NCBI RefSeq assembly: GCF_003751225.1
Contig: NZ_RJKE01000001.1
Location: forward strand, 4,154,001 to 4,218,000
DNA from: Actinocorallia herbida
GTDB taxonomy: Bacteria; Actinomycetota; Actinomycetes; Streptosporangiales; Streptosporangiaceae
Length of the DNA: 64,000 nt
Direction: 5' to 3'
Under the pieces are notes generated by a model. The model was not told where the DNA came from. It ran no database searches and was given only the letters and a program-made list of their open reading frames with translations. Within the stretch, counting starts at the first letter, position 1, and every line of letters starts with the position of its first letter. Below, one piece after another: positions 25,950-37,753 of this stretch. Position numbers and translations under genes: made by a program.

Positions 25950-27170
25950 GTGAGGGTCGGACGGACGCAGGAGGAGATGCGCCAAAGGCACCTTTCGGAG
26001 GTGCTGCGGCGCGTGCACGTCGAGGGGCCGCTCACCCGGGCGTCGCTCGGCGAGCGGCTCGGCCTGAACCGCAGCACGATCATGAGCCTCATCGCGGATC
26101 TGGCCGGCGCGGGGCTCGTCAGCGAGGAGAAACCCGCCGAGACGGGCCGGGCCGGACGGCCGTCCCTGGTCGTCGCACCCGAGCCGGAGCGGATCCACGC
26201 GCTGGCCTTCGACGTCGCCGTCGACGGTGTGACCGCCGCAAGGGTCGGGCTCGGCGGCCGGATCCTCGCCCGGCGCGAGGCGGTCCGGCCCCGCGCGGTC
26301 CTCGACCTCGACGACGTGGTGGGCGTCCTCGCCGAGTTCGGCAGGGACCTCGTCGCCGAAGCGGGCCCGGACACGGTGTGCGCAGGGGTGGGCGTGTCCT
26401 ACTGCGGGATGGTCCGCCCCGACGGGACGGTCCGCTACGGCCCGTTCCTCGGCTGGGCGGACCAGCGTTTCGGCCCCGACCTCGCCGAAAGGCTCGGTCT
26501 CGGCCTGCCGGTCGGGGTCGGGAACGAGGCTCATCTCGGCGCGGTCGCCGAGCACGTCCGGGGCGCGGGCACCGGCCTCGACGATCTCGTCTACCTGCAC
26601 GGCGACGTCGGGGTCGGCGGCGGCATCATCGTCGGCGGCAAGCTGCTGGACGGCGCGGGCGGCTACGGCTGCGAGGTCGGCCACATGGTGGTGAACCCGT
26701 TCGACGGGCGGCCCTGCCTGTGCGGGTCGCACGGCTGTCTGGAGGCCGAGGTCGGCGAGGGCGCCCTGCTCGACTACGCGGGACGCGCCCACGACCTCGT
26801 CGGACGGGCCGGGATCCGCGAGGTCGTCGCGCTCGCCGAGGCCGGGGACACCCGGGCCGTCGAGGCGATCGACAGGATCGGCGACTGGCTCGGCGTCGGC
26901 GTCGTCAACCTGATCAACCTGTTCAACCCGGCGGTCGTCGTCTTCGGCGGGATGCTCCGCGACCTGTTCGACGGGACCGCCCCGCGCGTCCGCGCCAGGA
27001 TCGAGGCGCACGTCCTGCCCGTCTCCCGGGAACGCGTCCGCCTCGCCACCGCGGCCCTCGGCGACGACACCACCCTCGCCGGAGCCGCCGAACTCGCCTT
27101 CGCCGCCCTCCTCGCCGACCCCTTGACGATCCTGGAGGCCCGCAGGGCGCACGCCGTCAGACCGGCGTGA
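25950..27170 (+). CDS. ROK-family transcriptional regulator
   Basis: A 406-residue ROK regulator (NagC/XylR type). The N-terminal winged helix (LTRASLGERLGLNRSTIMSLIADL) is followed by a sugar-kinase-like domain with the zinc-binding CLCGSHGCLE near residue 255 and GDVGVGGGIIVGGKL. It probably senses a sugar or sugar phosphate. GTG 25950 with GAGGAGG 6 nt upstream; GTG 25935 is a less likely longer start. No sugar transporter or kinase adjoins it. Confidence 0.9.
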   Translation: MRVGRTQEEMRQRHLSEVLRRVHVEGPLTRASLGERLGLNRSTIMSLIADLAGAGLVSEEKPAETGRAGRPSLVVAPEPERIHALAFDVAVDGVTAARVGLGGRILARREAVRPRAVLDLDDVVGVLAEFGRDLVAEAGPDTVCAGVGVSYCGMVRPDGTVRYGPFLGWADQRFGPDLAERLGLGLPVGVGNEAHLGAVAEHVRGAGTGLDDLVYLHGDVGVGGGIIVGGKLLDGAGGYGCEVGHMVVNPFDGRPCLCGSHGCLEAEVGEGALLDYAGRAHDLVGRAGIREVVALAEAGDTRAVEAIDRIGDWLGVGVVNLINLFNPAVVVFGGMLRDLFDGTAPRVRARIEAHVLPVSRERVRLATAALGDDTTLAGAAELAFAALLADPLTILEARRAHAVRPA

Positions 27171-27331
27171 CACCCGGCCCCACCTGGTCCTCTCCCGAGG
27201 GGACGGGCCGTGGCCGTCCCGGGAGCTGGGCGGAATCGCCCGCAAGGGGTGAGCGGAGGAAACGGCGCGAGGAGGCGGCCGGGTCCCTTAGGCTCGTTGC
27301 GAACAAACGAGCGAAAGGGTGAAAGAGCACA

Positions 27332-27700
27332 GTGGCAACCAAGACCATAGTGGTGGACGACATCGACGGGTACGACGGCGAGGACGTCACCCGGAGAGAG
27401 TTCGAGCTGGGCGGCTCGAAGTACGCCATTGATCTGGGCGACGCCAACTTCAAGCTGCTCACCGACCTGATGGCCTCCCTCGCGCCCTTCGTGGAACGTG
27501 CCGTCGAGGTCAAGCAGGCGGGGCGGTCCCGCAAGTCGGCCGCCGACACCGCGCCGCGCCTCCAGGGCTACACCAACACCGACGTGCGCGAGTGGGCGAC
27601 CGCTCAGGGCATCGAGGTGAGCGTCCGCGGCAAGATCGCGGACGAGGTGTACGAGCAGTTCGTCGTCGCACACCCCGACGCCAGGCCCGACCAGGCCTGA
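27332..27700 (+). CDS. lsr2: Lsr2 nucleoid-associated protein
   Basis: A 122-residue Lsr2: N-terminal dimerisation domain (TIVVDDIDGYDGEDVTRREFELGGSKYAIDL), linker, and a C-terminal DNA-binding domain. The usual AT-hook-like RGR tripeptide appears here as VSVRGKIADEV, RGK instead of RGR. Lsr2 bridges DNA and silences AT-rich, often horizontally acquired genes. GTG start. The upstream AAACGAGCGAAAGGG gives a usable binding site. Followed by a strong bidirectional terminator. Confidence 0.95.
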   Translation: MATKTIVVDDIDGYDGEDVTRREFELGGSKYAIDLGDANFKLLTDLMASLAPFVERAVEVKQAGRSRKSAADTAPRLQGYTNTDVREWATAQGIEVSVRGKIADEVYEQFVVAHPDARPDQA

Positions 27701-27723
27701 TCGCGGTCCCACGGGACCGCGGC

Positions 27724-27757
27724 GAGGCGGCACGGATCTTCCGTGCCGCCTCGTTCG
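27724..27757. terminator. Terminator between convergent lsr2 and add
   Basis: Perfect 12-bp stem GAGGCGGCACGG (27724-27735) and CCGTGCCGCCTC (27741-27752), loop ATCTT, then GTTCGTCTTT. A smaller GGTCCC/GGGACC hairpin lies just before it. Confidence 0.85.
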
Positions 27758-27771
27758 TCTTTCCCGGCGCC

Positions 27772-28752
27772 TCAGCCCGCGAGCCAGCCGTCGATCCCGG
27801 AGAGCGCCGCCTCCTTGACGGCCTGGGGCGCCGCGCTCGCGGTGATCGAGCTCCGGGCGCAGGAGGCGAGTGCGGCGTCGTCCAGGCCGAGCCCGGTCCG
27901 CGCGGTGGTGTACTCGGCGAGCAGGCCGGGGCCGAACAGGGTCGGGTCGTCGGCGTTGATCGAGCAGGCCACGCCCGCGGCGAGCAGGGCGGGCAGCGGA
28001 TGGTCGGCGAGCGACGGGAAGACGCCGAGCAGGACGTTCGAGGTGGGGCAGACGTCCAGGCAGGTGCCGCGCGCGGCGAGCTCGGCGACGAGCGCGGGGT
28101 CCTCGACCGCCCGGACGCCGTGCTGGATCCGGTCGGCGCCCAGCACGTCGAGCGCCTCGCGGACCGACTGCGCGCCGACCAGTTCCCCCGCGTGCGGCAC
28201 CGCCAGCAGCCCGGCCTCGCGGGCGAGGGCGAACGGCGCCCCGAAGCCGGCGGCGGGGAAGCCGCGCTCCTCCGAGTGCAGGCCGAGCCCGGTGACGCCG
28301 CGCCCGGCGAACTCCACCGCGGTCCCGGCCATGGTCATCGCGTGCTCGGGCCCCAGCGTCCGGTCGATCGCGACGATCACCCCCGTCCACACCCCGTACC
28401 GGCCGGCCGCCTCGGCCGCGTACCCGCAGACCGCCTCGACGGCCGCCTCCACCGACCCGTACAGGTCCGTGTACCAGGTCGGCGTCGTGGCCAGCTCGAT
28501 CACCACGGCCCCCTCGGCGGCGGCGTCCCCGACGGCCTCCGCGACGACCCGGGCCAGCCTCGCGGGGGAGTCGATGAGCGCGGCGAGCGCGAGGTACGCC
28601 TCGATGAACTCGGTGAAGTCCGCGAACACGAGGGTCTTCGGTACGGCCACACCGGACTCCGCGGCGAACTCCGCCAAGGTGCCCGGCCGTACGGTCGCCT
28701 CCAAGTGGATGTGCAGGTGCGCTTTCGGAAGGGCGCGCAGGTCGCGGGTCAT
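27772..28752 (-). CDS. add: Adenosine deaminase
   Basis: A 326-residue cytosolic enzyme deaminating adenosine to inosine in purine salvage. All hallmark residues are present: zinc-binding KAHLHIHLEA at residue 10, HAGE with the catalytic Glu near 187, the later His of DRIQHGVRAV near 210, and NADDP near 268. Of usual length. Runs convergent to lsr2. An adenine or aminofutalosine deaminase role is possible but less likely from HAGE and chain length. Confidence 0.85.
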   Translation of the reverse strand: MTRDLRALPKAHLHIHLEATVRPGTLAEFAAESGVAVPKTLVFADFTEFIEAYLALAALIDSPARLARVVAEAVGDAAAEGAVVIELATTPTWYTDLYGSVEAAVEAVCGYAAEAAGRYGVWTGVIVAIDRTLGPEHAMTMAGTAVEFAGRGVTGLGLHSEERGFPAAGFGAPFALAREAGLLAVPHAGELVGAQSVREALDVLGADRIQHGVRAVEDPALVAELAARGTCLDVCPTSNVLLGVFPSLADHPLPALLAAGVACSINADDPTLFGPGLLAEYTTARTGLGLDDAALASCARSSITASAAPQAVKEAALSGIDGWLAG

Positions 28753-29208
28753 AGCGGACTCCTAAGGTCGGACGTGCAGGGCCGGGGTTCAGGGGATGCG
28801 GACGGGCCTGGAAGCGACGGCTGGGTCCGGGTCTCCGTCGTAGGGGCTGTGGATTCTTCGGTGATCTGCTCCACGCCCACAAAGAACACCGGCTCCATGG
28901 CGGAAACCGAACCGGGACGTTTCGGAGAGGTAACGTGATCGAGCCGGCGGTCCTCGGCCGTCCCGTCGTCTACCTCGTGAGCCTGCGCGTCGGACCTACA
29001 GCGCCACCGCCTCGCCTGGACGACCGGTCCCGTCGAGGAGGAGCTCGCCCCGTGACCCCGGGTGACCTTACTGCGTAAAGGCGCCGGGCCGGTGCGTCTC
29101 GCGGTTTGCCGAGATCAAACGAGGGGATTTCCAGCGGTTTGTCTGATCTCGGGTACCTCCCGAAGGAAGCGGTGCCGTCTGGCGCCGGGTAGGGAAAGGG
29201 GAGTGCCC
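28753..29208. other. Intergenic region with decayed frame and repeat copy
   Basis: About 455 bases between add and the DUF2255 gene. A GTG near 28935 follows GAGAGG at 5 nt and reads MIEPAVLGRPVVYLVSLRV, after which the coding signal shifts frame to DLQRHRLAWTTGPVEEELAP and a stop at about 29054; this looks like a small gene broken by one indel. Just after it is repeat copy A (29067-29088). Nothing else is recognised. Confidence 0.35.
29067..29088. repeat. Intergenic repeat, copy A (short)
   Basis: CTTACTGCGTAAAGGCGCCG shares TTAC-N3-GTAAAGGC and CCGG with the copies at 36868 and 43193. The second conserved block of those copies is not present here. Confidence 0.55.
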
Positions 29209-29586
29209 ATGGCCGGGTGGACGAAGGACGAACTGCGCAAGATCGGGGAGGCCGAGGAACTGCACCTCCAGCCACAGCTGGCCGACGGATCCCTGCGCGA
29301 GCCCACGACGATCTGGGTCGTCCGGCACGGTGAGGACGTCTACGTCCGGGCCGTGAACGGGCCCAACGGCAACTGGTACCGGAGCACCCAGGAGAGTCAC
29401 GAGGGGCACATCGAGGCCGACGGGATGGGCAAGGACGTCGAGTTCGCACACGCCGACCACGCCATCGACGACAAGCTCGACGCCGAGTACCGGCTCAAGT
29501 ACCGCCGCTACCCGGAGGAGATCGTCGGCTCGGTCATCAGCGACAAGGCCCGCGCGTCGACCCTCAAGCTGGTCCCGCACGGCTGA
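29209..29586 (+). CDS. DUF2255 family protein
   Basis: A 125-residue soluble protein of DUF2255: [37 protein letters not shown] and [24 protein letters not shown] follow the family pattern, which resembles a nitroreductase or flavin-binding split-barrel. Role unknown. ATG 29209 is chosen for GGGGAG 6 nt upstream over GTG 29203. Lies upstream of metH but separated by the metH promoter and riboswitch. Confidence 0.8.
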   Translation: MAGWTKDELRKIGEAEELHLQPQLADGSLREPTTIWVVRHGEDVYVRAVNGPNGNWYRSTQESHEGHIEADGMGKDVEFAHADHAIDDKLDAEYRLKYRRYPEEIVGSVISDKARASTLKLVPHG

Positions 29587-29686
29587 TCGCCGATCGCGCG
29601 CCGGGCGTCCGCGAGAGGCCCGGCCCGCCCTCGCGCACCGGCCGCACATTGCACGATCCGATTACTGCGAGCCCGTGTGAACGCGG

Positions 29687-29692
29687 TAAGAT
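29687..29692 (+). promoter_or_regulatory. Probable -10 element of metH
   Basis: TAAGAT, placed so that transcription would start around 29699, directly at the 5' edge of the riboswitch. No clear -35 element at ideal spacing. Confidence 0.5.
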
Positions 29693-29702
29693 CGGGGGCG
29701 GG

Positions 29703-29770
29703 CCGAGAGGCGCTGCAACGGGCCACATGCCCGCCACGCTCGACCTGACCGACGGACAAGGGCGCCTCCC
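29703..29770 (+). promoter_or_regulatory. S-adenosylhomocysteine (SAH) riboswitch
   Basis: The leader has the SAH aptamer core in order: CGAG, then AGGCGCTGCAAC, a CGGGC/GCCCG hairpin with loop CACAT, CCACGCTCG, and finally AAGGGCGCCT. GGCGC pairs with GCGCC (P1) and CGAG with CTCG (P2). The reference motif has GCGCUGCAA and CCAGGCUCG; only one conserved base differs. SAH riboswitches raise expression of SAH-recycling genes such as metH or ahcY when SAH builds up. It ends 22 nt before the metH start. Confidence 0.85.
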
Positions 29771-29792
29771 GACGAGCTGGGAGGACACCCGA

Positions 29793-33428
<3,636 letters not shown>

Positions 33429-33452
33429 CCCGCACGACCCAGCGCGACCCAG

Positions 33453-33490
33453 AAAGGCCCGTTCCGGCACCGCCGGGGCGGGCCTTTTCC
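33453..33490 (+). terminator. metH terminator
   Basis: Stem AAAGGCCCG (33453-33461) with CGGGCCTTT (33479-33487), followed by TCC, with a GC-rich apical hairpin. Confidence 0.8.
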
Positions 33491-33556
33491 GTGTGACGGG
33501 GCTGGGGAGATAAGCAACAGGTGTGGATTACCCCAGGTCAGAGGTACTATCTTGAG

Positions 33557-34201
33557 GTGAAGGTAACTCGCCCCGATCCCGCGGACCTCCGCGTCGTGCA
33601 GACCCGCGCCAAACTGCGCGCGGCGGTGCTCGATCTCGCGTCCAGGGCCCCGGTCGAGGAGATCACCGTCTCCGACCTCACCAAGAAGGCCGGGATCAAC
33701 CGCTCGACCTTCTACAAACACGCCTCCAGCCCGGCCGACCTCCTGCGCCGTGTCATCTGGGACGAACTCGACGGCCTCCGCGCGGAGATCTTCGCCCTGG
33801 CGGCGCCGGGGACGGCCCTCTCCGAGGCGCTCGAACACGGTCTGCACGGCCTCGCCGAGCACGTCGTGCGGTTCTCCGCGCTCTACACGACGGGCCTGGT
33901 CGACCACTCCAGCGGCGCACTGCACGCCCTGCTGAACGAGCACTCCATCGCCTCGTTCACCGCACTGCTGGAAGGCCGCGCCGACCGCATGCCGCCCGGC
34001 GCGTCCGGGGACGCGGTCTCCGTCGCGATGTACAGCGCGTTCCTCGCGCACGGCGTCACGGGGGTCATGGAGTCATGGCTGCGCACGACGGGGACCGGCG
34101 ACCCCGGCCTGTTCGTCGCGACGGTCCTGGCCGTGCTCCCGCCGTGGCTGACCGGAGCTGAAGGCACCTCCCATAGATCGCAAGAAAGAAGCACGTCATG
34201 A
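33557..34201 (+). CDS. TetR-family transcriptional regulator
   Basis: A 214-residue TetR regulator: HTH in residues 13-60 (TRAKLRAAVLDLASRAPVEEITVSDLTKKAGINRSTFYKH), then a helical ligand domain. GTG 33557 is preceded by TACTAT at 33545-33550 with a 6-nt gap and no ribosome binding site, so a leaderless transcript is likely. The upstream frame from 33521 would start before that promoter. Its stop overlaps the alcohol dehydrogenase start (ATGA), so both are on one transcript, and it probably represses its own operon. Confidence 0.85.
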   Translation: MKVTRPDPADLRVVQTRAKLRAAVLDLASRAPVEEITVSDLTKKAGINRSTFYKHASSPADLLRRVIWDELDGLRAEIFALAAPGTALSEALEHGLHGLAEHVVRFSALYTTGLVDHSSGALHALLNEHSIASFTALLEGRADRMPPGASGDAVSVAMYSAFLAHGVTGVMESWLRTTGTGDPGLFVATVLAVLPPWLTGAEGTSHRSQERSTS

Positions 34202-35286
34202 AGGCATCGGTCACCAAGGGGCTCGGCCAGGGATTCGTCATCGAGGACGTCGACCTCGCCGCCCCGATCGGCCACGAGGTCCGCGTAGAGGTCAAGGCCT
34301 CGGGTCTGTGCCACTCCGACCTCAGCGTCGCGACCTTCCTCGGCCAGGACTTCCCGATCGTGCTCGGCCACGAGGTCGCGGGCGTCGTCGCCGAGGTGGG
34401 TCCGGAGGTCACCCAGGTGAAGGTCGGCGACCATGTCGTCGGCAGCCTCATCCAGTACTGCGGCTCGTGCGTCGCCTGCCTGTCCGGCAGGACCTGGATC
34501 TGCCGGCGTCCCGAGCGGACCGTCCGCGGCGCCGACGAGGCCCCGCGCCTGTCCTGGCGGGGCAGGCCCGTCGCGCAGGGGATGGGGCTAGGCGGGTTCG
34601 CCCAGCAGGCCCTCATCCACGAGAACCAGCTCGCCATCGTCCCCGACGCGATGCCGTGGGCGCCCGCCGCCCTCCTGGGCTGCGGCGTCCTCACCGGCGC
34701 GGGCGCGGTGCTCAACAGCGCCGAGGTGCGGCACGGAGACTCGGTCGTCATCATCGGCGCGGGCGGCGTCGGCATGAACGCGGTCAGCGGCGCCCGGATC
34801 GCCGGGGCCGAGACGATCATCGTGGTGGACCTCGAGGACGCCAAGCTGGAACGTGCCAAGACGTTCGGCGCGACCCACCTCGTCAACTCCCGCACGACGG
34901 ACCCGGTCGCCGAGGTGCGCCGGATCACCGGCCGCGGCGCCGACCACGTCTTCGACTTCGTCGGGATCCGGGCGGTCACCGCGCAGGCCATGGAGATGCT
35001 CGCGTTCGGGGGCGGCCTCTACCTGATCGGCGTCGGCAGCGCCGACGCGGGCATCGAGGTGAACTCCGTCGCCGCCCTGACCGCCTCCCAGAAGGTGCAG
35101 GGCGTCTACATGGGCTCCTCCAACCTCAAGCGCGACATCCCCCTGTACGCCTCCCTCTACCTCCAGGGTCGCTTCCACCTCGACGAGCTCGTCTCCCGCG
35201 AGATCGCCCTCGCCGACATCGACGAGGGCTACGAGTCCCTCAAGGACGGCAAGACCGCCCGCGTCGTCATCACCGACCTCGCCTGA
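34198..35286 (+). CDS. Zinc-dependent alcohol dehydrogenase (MDR, class III-like)
   Basis: A 362-residue NAD(P)-dependent dehydrogenase. Catalytic zinc ligands are in GLCHSDLS (Cys 38) and GHEVAGVV; the structural zinc site is YCGSCVACLSGRTWIC near residues 88-103. The cofactor motif GAGGVGMNAVSGARIAGA is near 190. It resembles class III / NDMA-dependent-like alcohol dehydrogenases that oxidise alcohols or mycothiol/glutathione adducts; the substrate is not certain. Coupled by ATGA to the TetR gene and followed by a terminator. Confidence 0.85.
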   Translation: MKASVTKGLGQGFVIEDVDLAAPIGHEVRVEVKASGLCHSDLSVATFLGQDFPIVLGHEVAGVVAEVGPEVTQVKVGDHVVGSLIQYCGSCVACLSGRTWICRRPERTVRGADEAPRLSWRGRPVAQGMGLGGFAQQALIHENQLAIVPDAMPWAPAALLGCGVLTGAGAVLNSAEVRHGDSVVIIGAGGVGMNAVSGARIAGAETIIVVDLEDAKLERAKTFGATHLVNSRTTDPVAEVRRITGRGADHVFDFVGIRAVTAQAMEMLAFGGGLYLIGVGSADAGIEVNSVAALTASQKVQGVYMGSSNLKRDIPLYASLYLQGRFHLDELVSREIALADIDEGYESLKDGKTARVVITDLA

Positions 35287-35299
35287 CCCCACCTTCCCC

Positions 35300-35327
35300 G
35301 AGGCGCCGCGTCCCCGCGCGGCGCCTC
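35300..35327 (+). terminator. Terminator after the alcohol dehydrogenase
   Basis: Stem GAGGCGCCGCG (35300-35310) with CGCGGCGCCTC (35317-35327), then CGCCTTTCCC. The rest of the gap to 35563 holds nothing I recognise. Confidence 0.75.
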
Positions 35328-35563
35328 CGCCTTTCCCGTCTCCCGCGGAGTGCGCCGGACCGGTCCGGGACGCGTGACCGACGGAATCGACACCGCCCTC
35401 CCCGACGACGGCGCACCCTTTCCCCCTCGCGCGGTTTCCCTGGGCCGTGGCCCGAAGTCCGACGGCCGCCGTCGCGCGGGTGCGGGCTCCGCCCGTGTTC
35501 TGGACGGGTACCTCGCCGGGGTGCCGGCGCCTTGCCGGGTGAAGGCGCGGGTCGGGCGCAGCG

Positions 35564-35923
35564 TCACCCGGCCGGCCGGACGATGCTCGCACCGAGGCGT
35601 CTGGGGGCGATGAGGCGGTAGGAGTCCTCGATGAGGTCGGCGATCTCGGCCCAGTCCTGGGGAACGTCCAGGCGGGCGCCCACCCAACCCTTCGAGCCGA
35701 CGTAGGGCGGCACGAAGAACTGCTCAGGGGCGTCGGAGACCAGCGCCTCCTGGACGCCTGGGCCGGCCTTGAAGGTCATGCTCAGACCGTCCTCGCTCGT
35801 CATGACGAACAGTTTGTTCCGCACCCGGAAGGCGGGAGAGGTGTGCCCGCCGAACGGCTTCTCCAGGGCCTCGGGCAGGCGCAGGCAGATCTCCCGGATC
35901 CGTGTGATCACCGTCTCGTCCAT
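35564..35923 (-). CDS. MmcQ/YjbR family DNA-binding-fold protein
   Basis: A 119-residue MmcQ/YjbR protein (CyaY-like fold): LPEALEKPFGGHTSPAFRVRNKLFVM, FFVPPYVGSKGWVGARLD and WAEIADLIEDSYRLIAPRRL match the family closely. Its role is uncertain, although a DNA-binding function has been proposed. ATG start. Divergent from the DUF4253 gene, with a 10-bp inverted repeat in the shared 95-bp promoter gap. Confidence 0.85.
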   Translation of the reverse strand: MDETVITRIREICLRLPEALEKPFGGHTSPAFRVRNKLFVMTSEDGLSMTFKAGPGVQEALVSDAPEQFFVPPYVGSKGWVGARLDVPQDWAEIADLIEDSYRLIAPRRLGASIVRPAG

Positions 35924-35944
35924 GCGGCAAGCCTAGAACGCGGG

Positions 35945-35997
35945 TCCGACAGAATCCGGGTCACGCGGGAGGGACCCTGACCTCGTGTTCTGTCGGA
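35945..35997. promoter_or_regulatory. Inverted repeat in a divergent promoter
   Basis: TCCGACAGAA (35945-35954) and TTCTGTCGGA (35988-35997) are a perfect 10-bp pair separated by 33 bp, with a smaller GGGTC/GACCC pair inside. The right arm overlaps the likely -35 region of the DUF4253 gene (TACCTT at 36007-36012 as -10). Could be paired operator half sites or a cruciform. Confidence 0.5.
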
Positions 35998-36018
35998 TCC
36001 CTGCTCTACCTTGCTCGC

Positions 36019-36858
36019 ATGATCTCCGACGCCCGGCTGGAAGCCGATCTCATGTCCCTGGCCGGCCCCGAGGCCGACATCGCCGAGCTGCTCTCCCTCC
36101 TGCCCGGCGGCGGGCTCATCGCCACCGAAGAGGGCGACCCGGTGCTCTGGCTGTCGGGGGAGCGGGCGACGGACGGGCTGTGGGCATCGGTCCGGGCGCT
36201 GCACGCCCGGACCGGGCTGTGGCCGCTGCTCCTGGAGCCGCTGGCACGCGATGACGATTTCCGGCCGTGGGCGTCCGGTGAACTGGCTCCGGATCGCATG
36301 GGCGCGCCCTCGTCCTATGACCCCGAACGGGTCCTGTCGGCGTCGTGGGAGGGTTGCACGGCGTCCGGCGATCCCGATGACCACCTTTCGGAGTCCGAAC
36401 GCGAGGCGGTGACGGCGCCGTACGGACGCCGATGGCCGGGGCTCGCACCGGGCTTGAAGGGGGCGGACCCCGTCCTCGCGGCGGAGGAGTACGCCTCCCA
36501 CTTGATGACCCTCGGCCGTGAGTGGCGGCTCGGCCTCGTCGCCACCGGCAGGGGCGCGGACTCGGTCGCGGCGGCGGGGTGGATCGGGCCGGTGAACCAT
36601 GTGGAGGACACCGCGGAGATCGCGGCGGTCGTCCGCTCCTGGGAGGACCGGTTCGGCGCGATCGTGGTGGGCGTCGGGTTCGCGGACCTGTACCTCAGCA
36701 TCGCGGCGCCGCCCACGACGCCGACGGAGGCCCTTCCCATCGCCGCCGAGCACTTCGCGTTCTGCCCGGACAGCGTCTGGCAGGGGCGCCACCACGACCT
36801 GAGGAGCTACGCGCGGGAACTGGTCGATCTCCATGAGTGGCGCTTCTGGTGGGATTGA
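36019..36858 (+). CDS. DUF4253 domain protein
   Basis: A 279-residue cytosolic protein. The C-terminal third matches DUF4253 (AAVVRSWEDRFGAIVVGVGFADLYLSIA; AAEHFAFCPDSVWQG; SYARELVDLHEWRFWWD). The family is widespread in actinomycetes, with no known activity. TACCTT at 36007-36012 ends 6 nt before the ATG, suggesting leaderless expression. Followed by repeat copy B. Confidence 0.85.
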   Translation: MISDARLEADLMSLAGPEADIAELLSLLPGGGLIATEEGDPVLWLSGERATDGLWASVRALHARTGLWPLLLEPLARDDDFRPWASGELAPDRMGAPSSYDPERVLSASWEGCTASGDPDDHLSESEREAVTAPYGRRWPGLAPGLKGADPVLAAEEYASHLMTLGREWRLGLVATGRGADSVAAAGWIGPVNHVEDTAEIAAVVRSWEDRFGAIVVGVGFADLYLSIAAPPTTPTEALPIAAEHFAFCPDSVWQGRHHDLRSYARELVDLHEWRFWWD

Positions 36859-36867
36859 ATGAGAAAC

Positions 36868-36949
36868 TTACTTTGTAAAGGCCCCGGGTCGAGAGTGCGG
36901 AACGCCACCGACGAAGATCCGGAAGATCCAAAGGACTGAAGACTCATCA
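36868..36949. repeat. Intergenic repeat, copy B (long)
   Basis: Begins CTTACTTTGTAAAGGCCCCG and ends AAAGGACTGAAGACTCATCA, 82 bp in all, between two convergent genes. Copy C at 43193 has both blocks in the same order and orientation; copy A at 29067 has only the first. The first block contains the palindrome TTAC-TTT-GTAA. Confidence 0.65.
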
Positions 36950-36980
36950 AAGGGCTTCAGAGCGGGAGGAAACGGCGGCG

Positions 36981-37571
36981 TCAGACGATGTTCTGGGCGT
37001 AGCGGGCGGCCAGGGGAGCCAGGTCGGGGTCGCCGACGGTGTCGCGGAGGTGCTGGAAGAGGGCGACCTTGTCGTCGCCGAAGCGGGCGACCCGGGCGGC
37101 GTAGGACTCGGGGGAGACGAAGGCGGGAGGGGCGGACTTGGAGTGGAACTTGTCCGCGTACATGACAAGGCGCTCTTCCGGGGTGCCGGGCACGTAGTCG
37201 GCGACGGGGATCGGCAGGCCCTGGCCCGTCACGTCGGCCCGGGTGACGCCCATGCCGGTGTGGCAGGAGCAGAACCGGCACAGTTCCTCGGGGAAGCCCT
37301 CCTCGGCGAGGATCTCGTGGCCGAGCACCCCGTGCCGGATGTACCGCTTGTAGTCCAGGACGCCGTCGCGGTACAGCCGGTAGACGCCGAGGTCGTGCAG
37401 CAGGCATCCGGCGCGGACGAGGGCGGCGTCGACCGGTTCGGGGAACCGGGGGAGGAGCTGCTCGGCGATCGCGCACACGATCCGGCAGTGCGTGTAGACG
37501 GCCTCGAACGCCTCGGGCGTGGGCGCGTGCTTCTCGTGGAGTGCGCGGATGTCCTCGTCGGAGGGGATCAT
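36981..37571 (-). CDS. HD-domain metal-dependent phosphohydrolase
   Basis: A 196-residue HD-superfamily hydrolase: His near residue 28 (YTHCRIVCAIAEQLL), the defining GCLLHDLGVYR near 53, RHGVLGHEIL near 77 and a later metal-binding Asp (MYADKFHS). It may act on nucleotides or phosphate monoesters. ATG 37571 is preferred to the longer frame from 37622. Its upstream region, shared with csoR, carries a G-tract palindrome (37631) like the CsoR site, so copper control is possible. Confidence 0.8.
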   Translation of the reverse strand: MIPSDEDIRALHEKHAPTPEAFEAVYTHCRIVCAIAEQLLPRFPEPVDAALVRAGCLLHDLGVYRLYRDGVLDYKRYIRHGVLGHEILAEEGFPEELCRFCSCHTGMGVTRADVTGQGLPIPVADYVPGTPEERLVMYADKFHSKSAPPAFVSPESYAARVARFGDDKVALFQHLRDTVGDPDLAPLAARYAQNIV

Positions 37572-37630
37572 GGCCTGCCTTGCGGGAGAGCGAACGGACG
37601 GCGTCAAGCGTACGGCCCGCACCGGTCCGG

Positions 37631-37647
37631 ATACCCCTGAGGGGTTC
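37631..37647. promoter_or_regulatory. CsoR-like G-tract palindrome near the HD gene
   Basis: ATACCCCTGAGGGGTTC resembles the CsoR operator at 37696 (T-A-CCCC...GGGG-T-A arms) but with a shorter central spacer. It lies 60 bp upstream of the HD-domain gene start. Confidence 0.45.
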
Positions 37648-37695
37648 CGGCGCGGTCGGCGTTCTGGATCTCGGGCGGGGCGCCCCTCGCGTGGA

Positions 37696-37712
37696 ATACC
37701 CTACGGGGGTAT
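37696..37712. promoter_or_regulatory. CsoR operator
   Basis: ATACCCTACGGGGGTAT is a typical CsoR site: near-perfect palindrome with CCC/GGG arms. It lies 41 bp before the csoR start and overlaps a possible -10 (TATGGT at 37710). Apo-CsoR bound here would silence the copper operon until Cu(I) is present. Confidence 0.85.
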
Positions 37713-37753
37713 GGTGTTGCACAGACGTGGGGACAGGGGAGGAGGACAAGGCC

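Noticed and set aside
22427-27170. A type VII (ESX) secretion locus around the mycosin-like gene
   Set aside because: No WXG100, EccB, EccC, EccD or EccE gene in the window.
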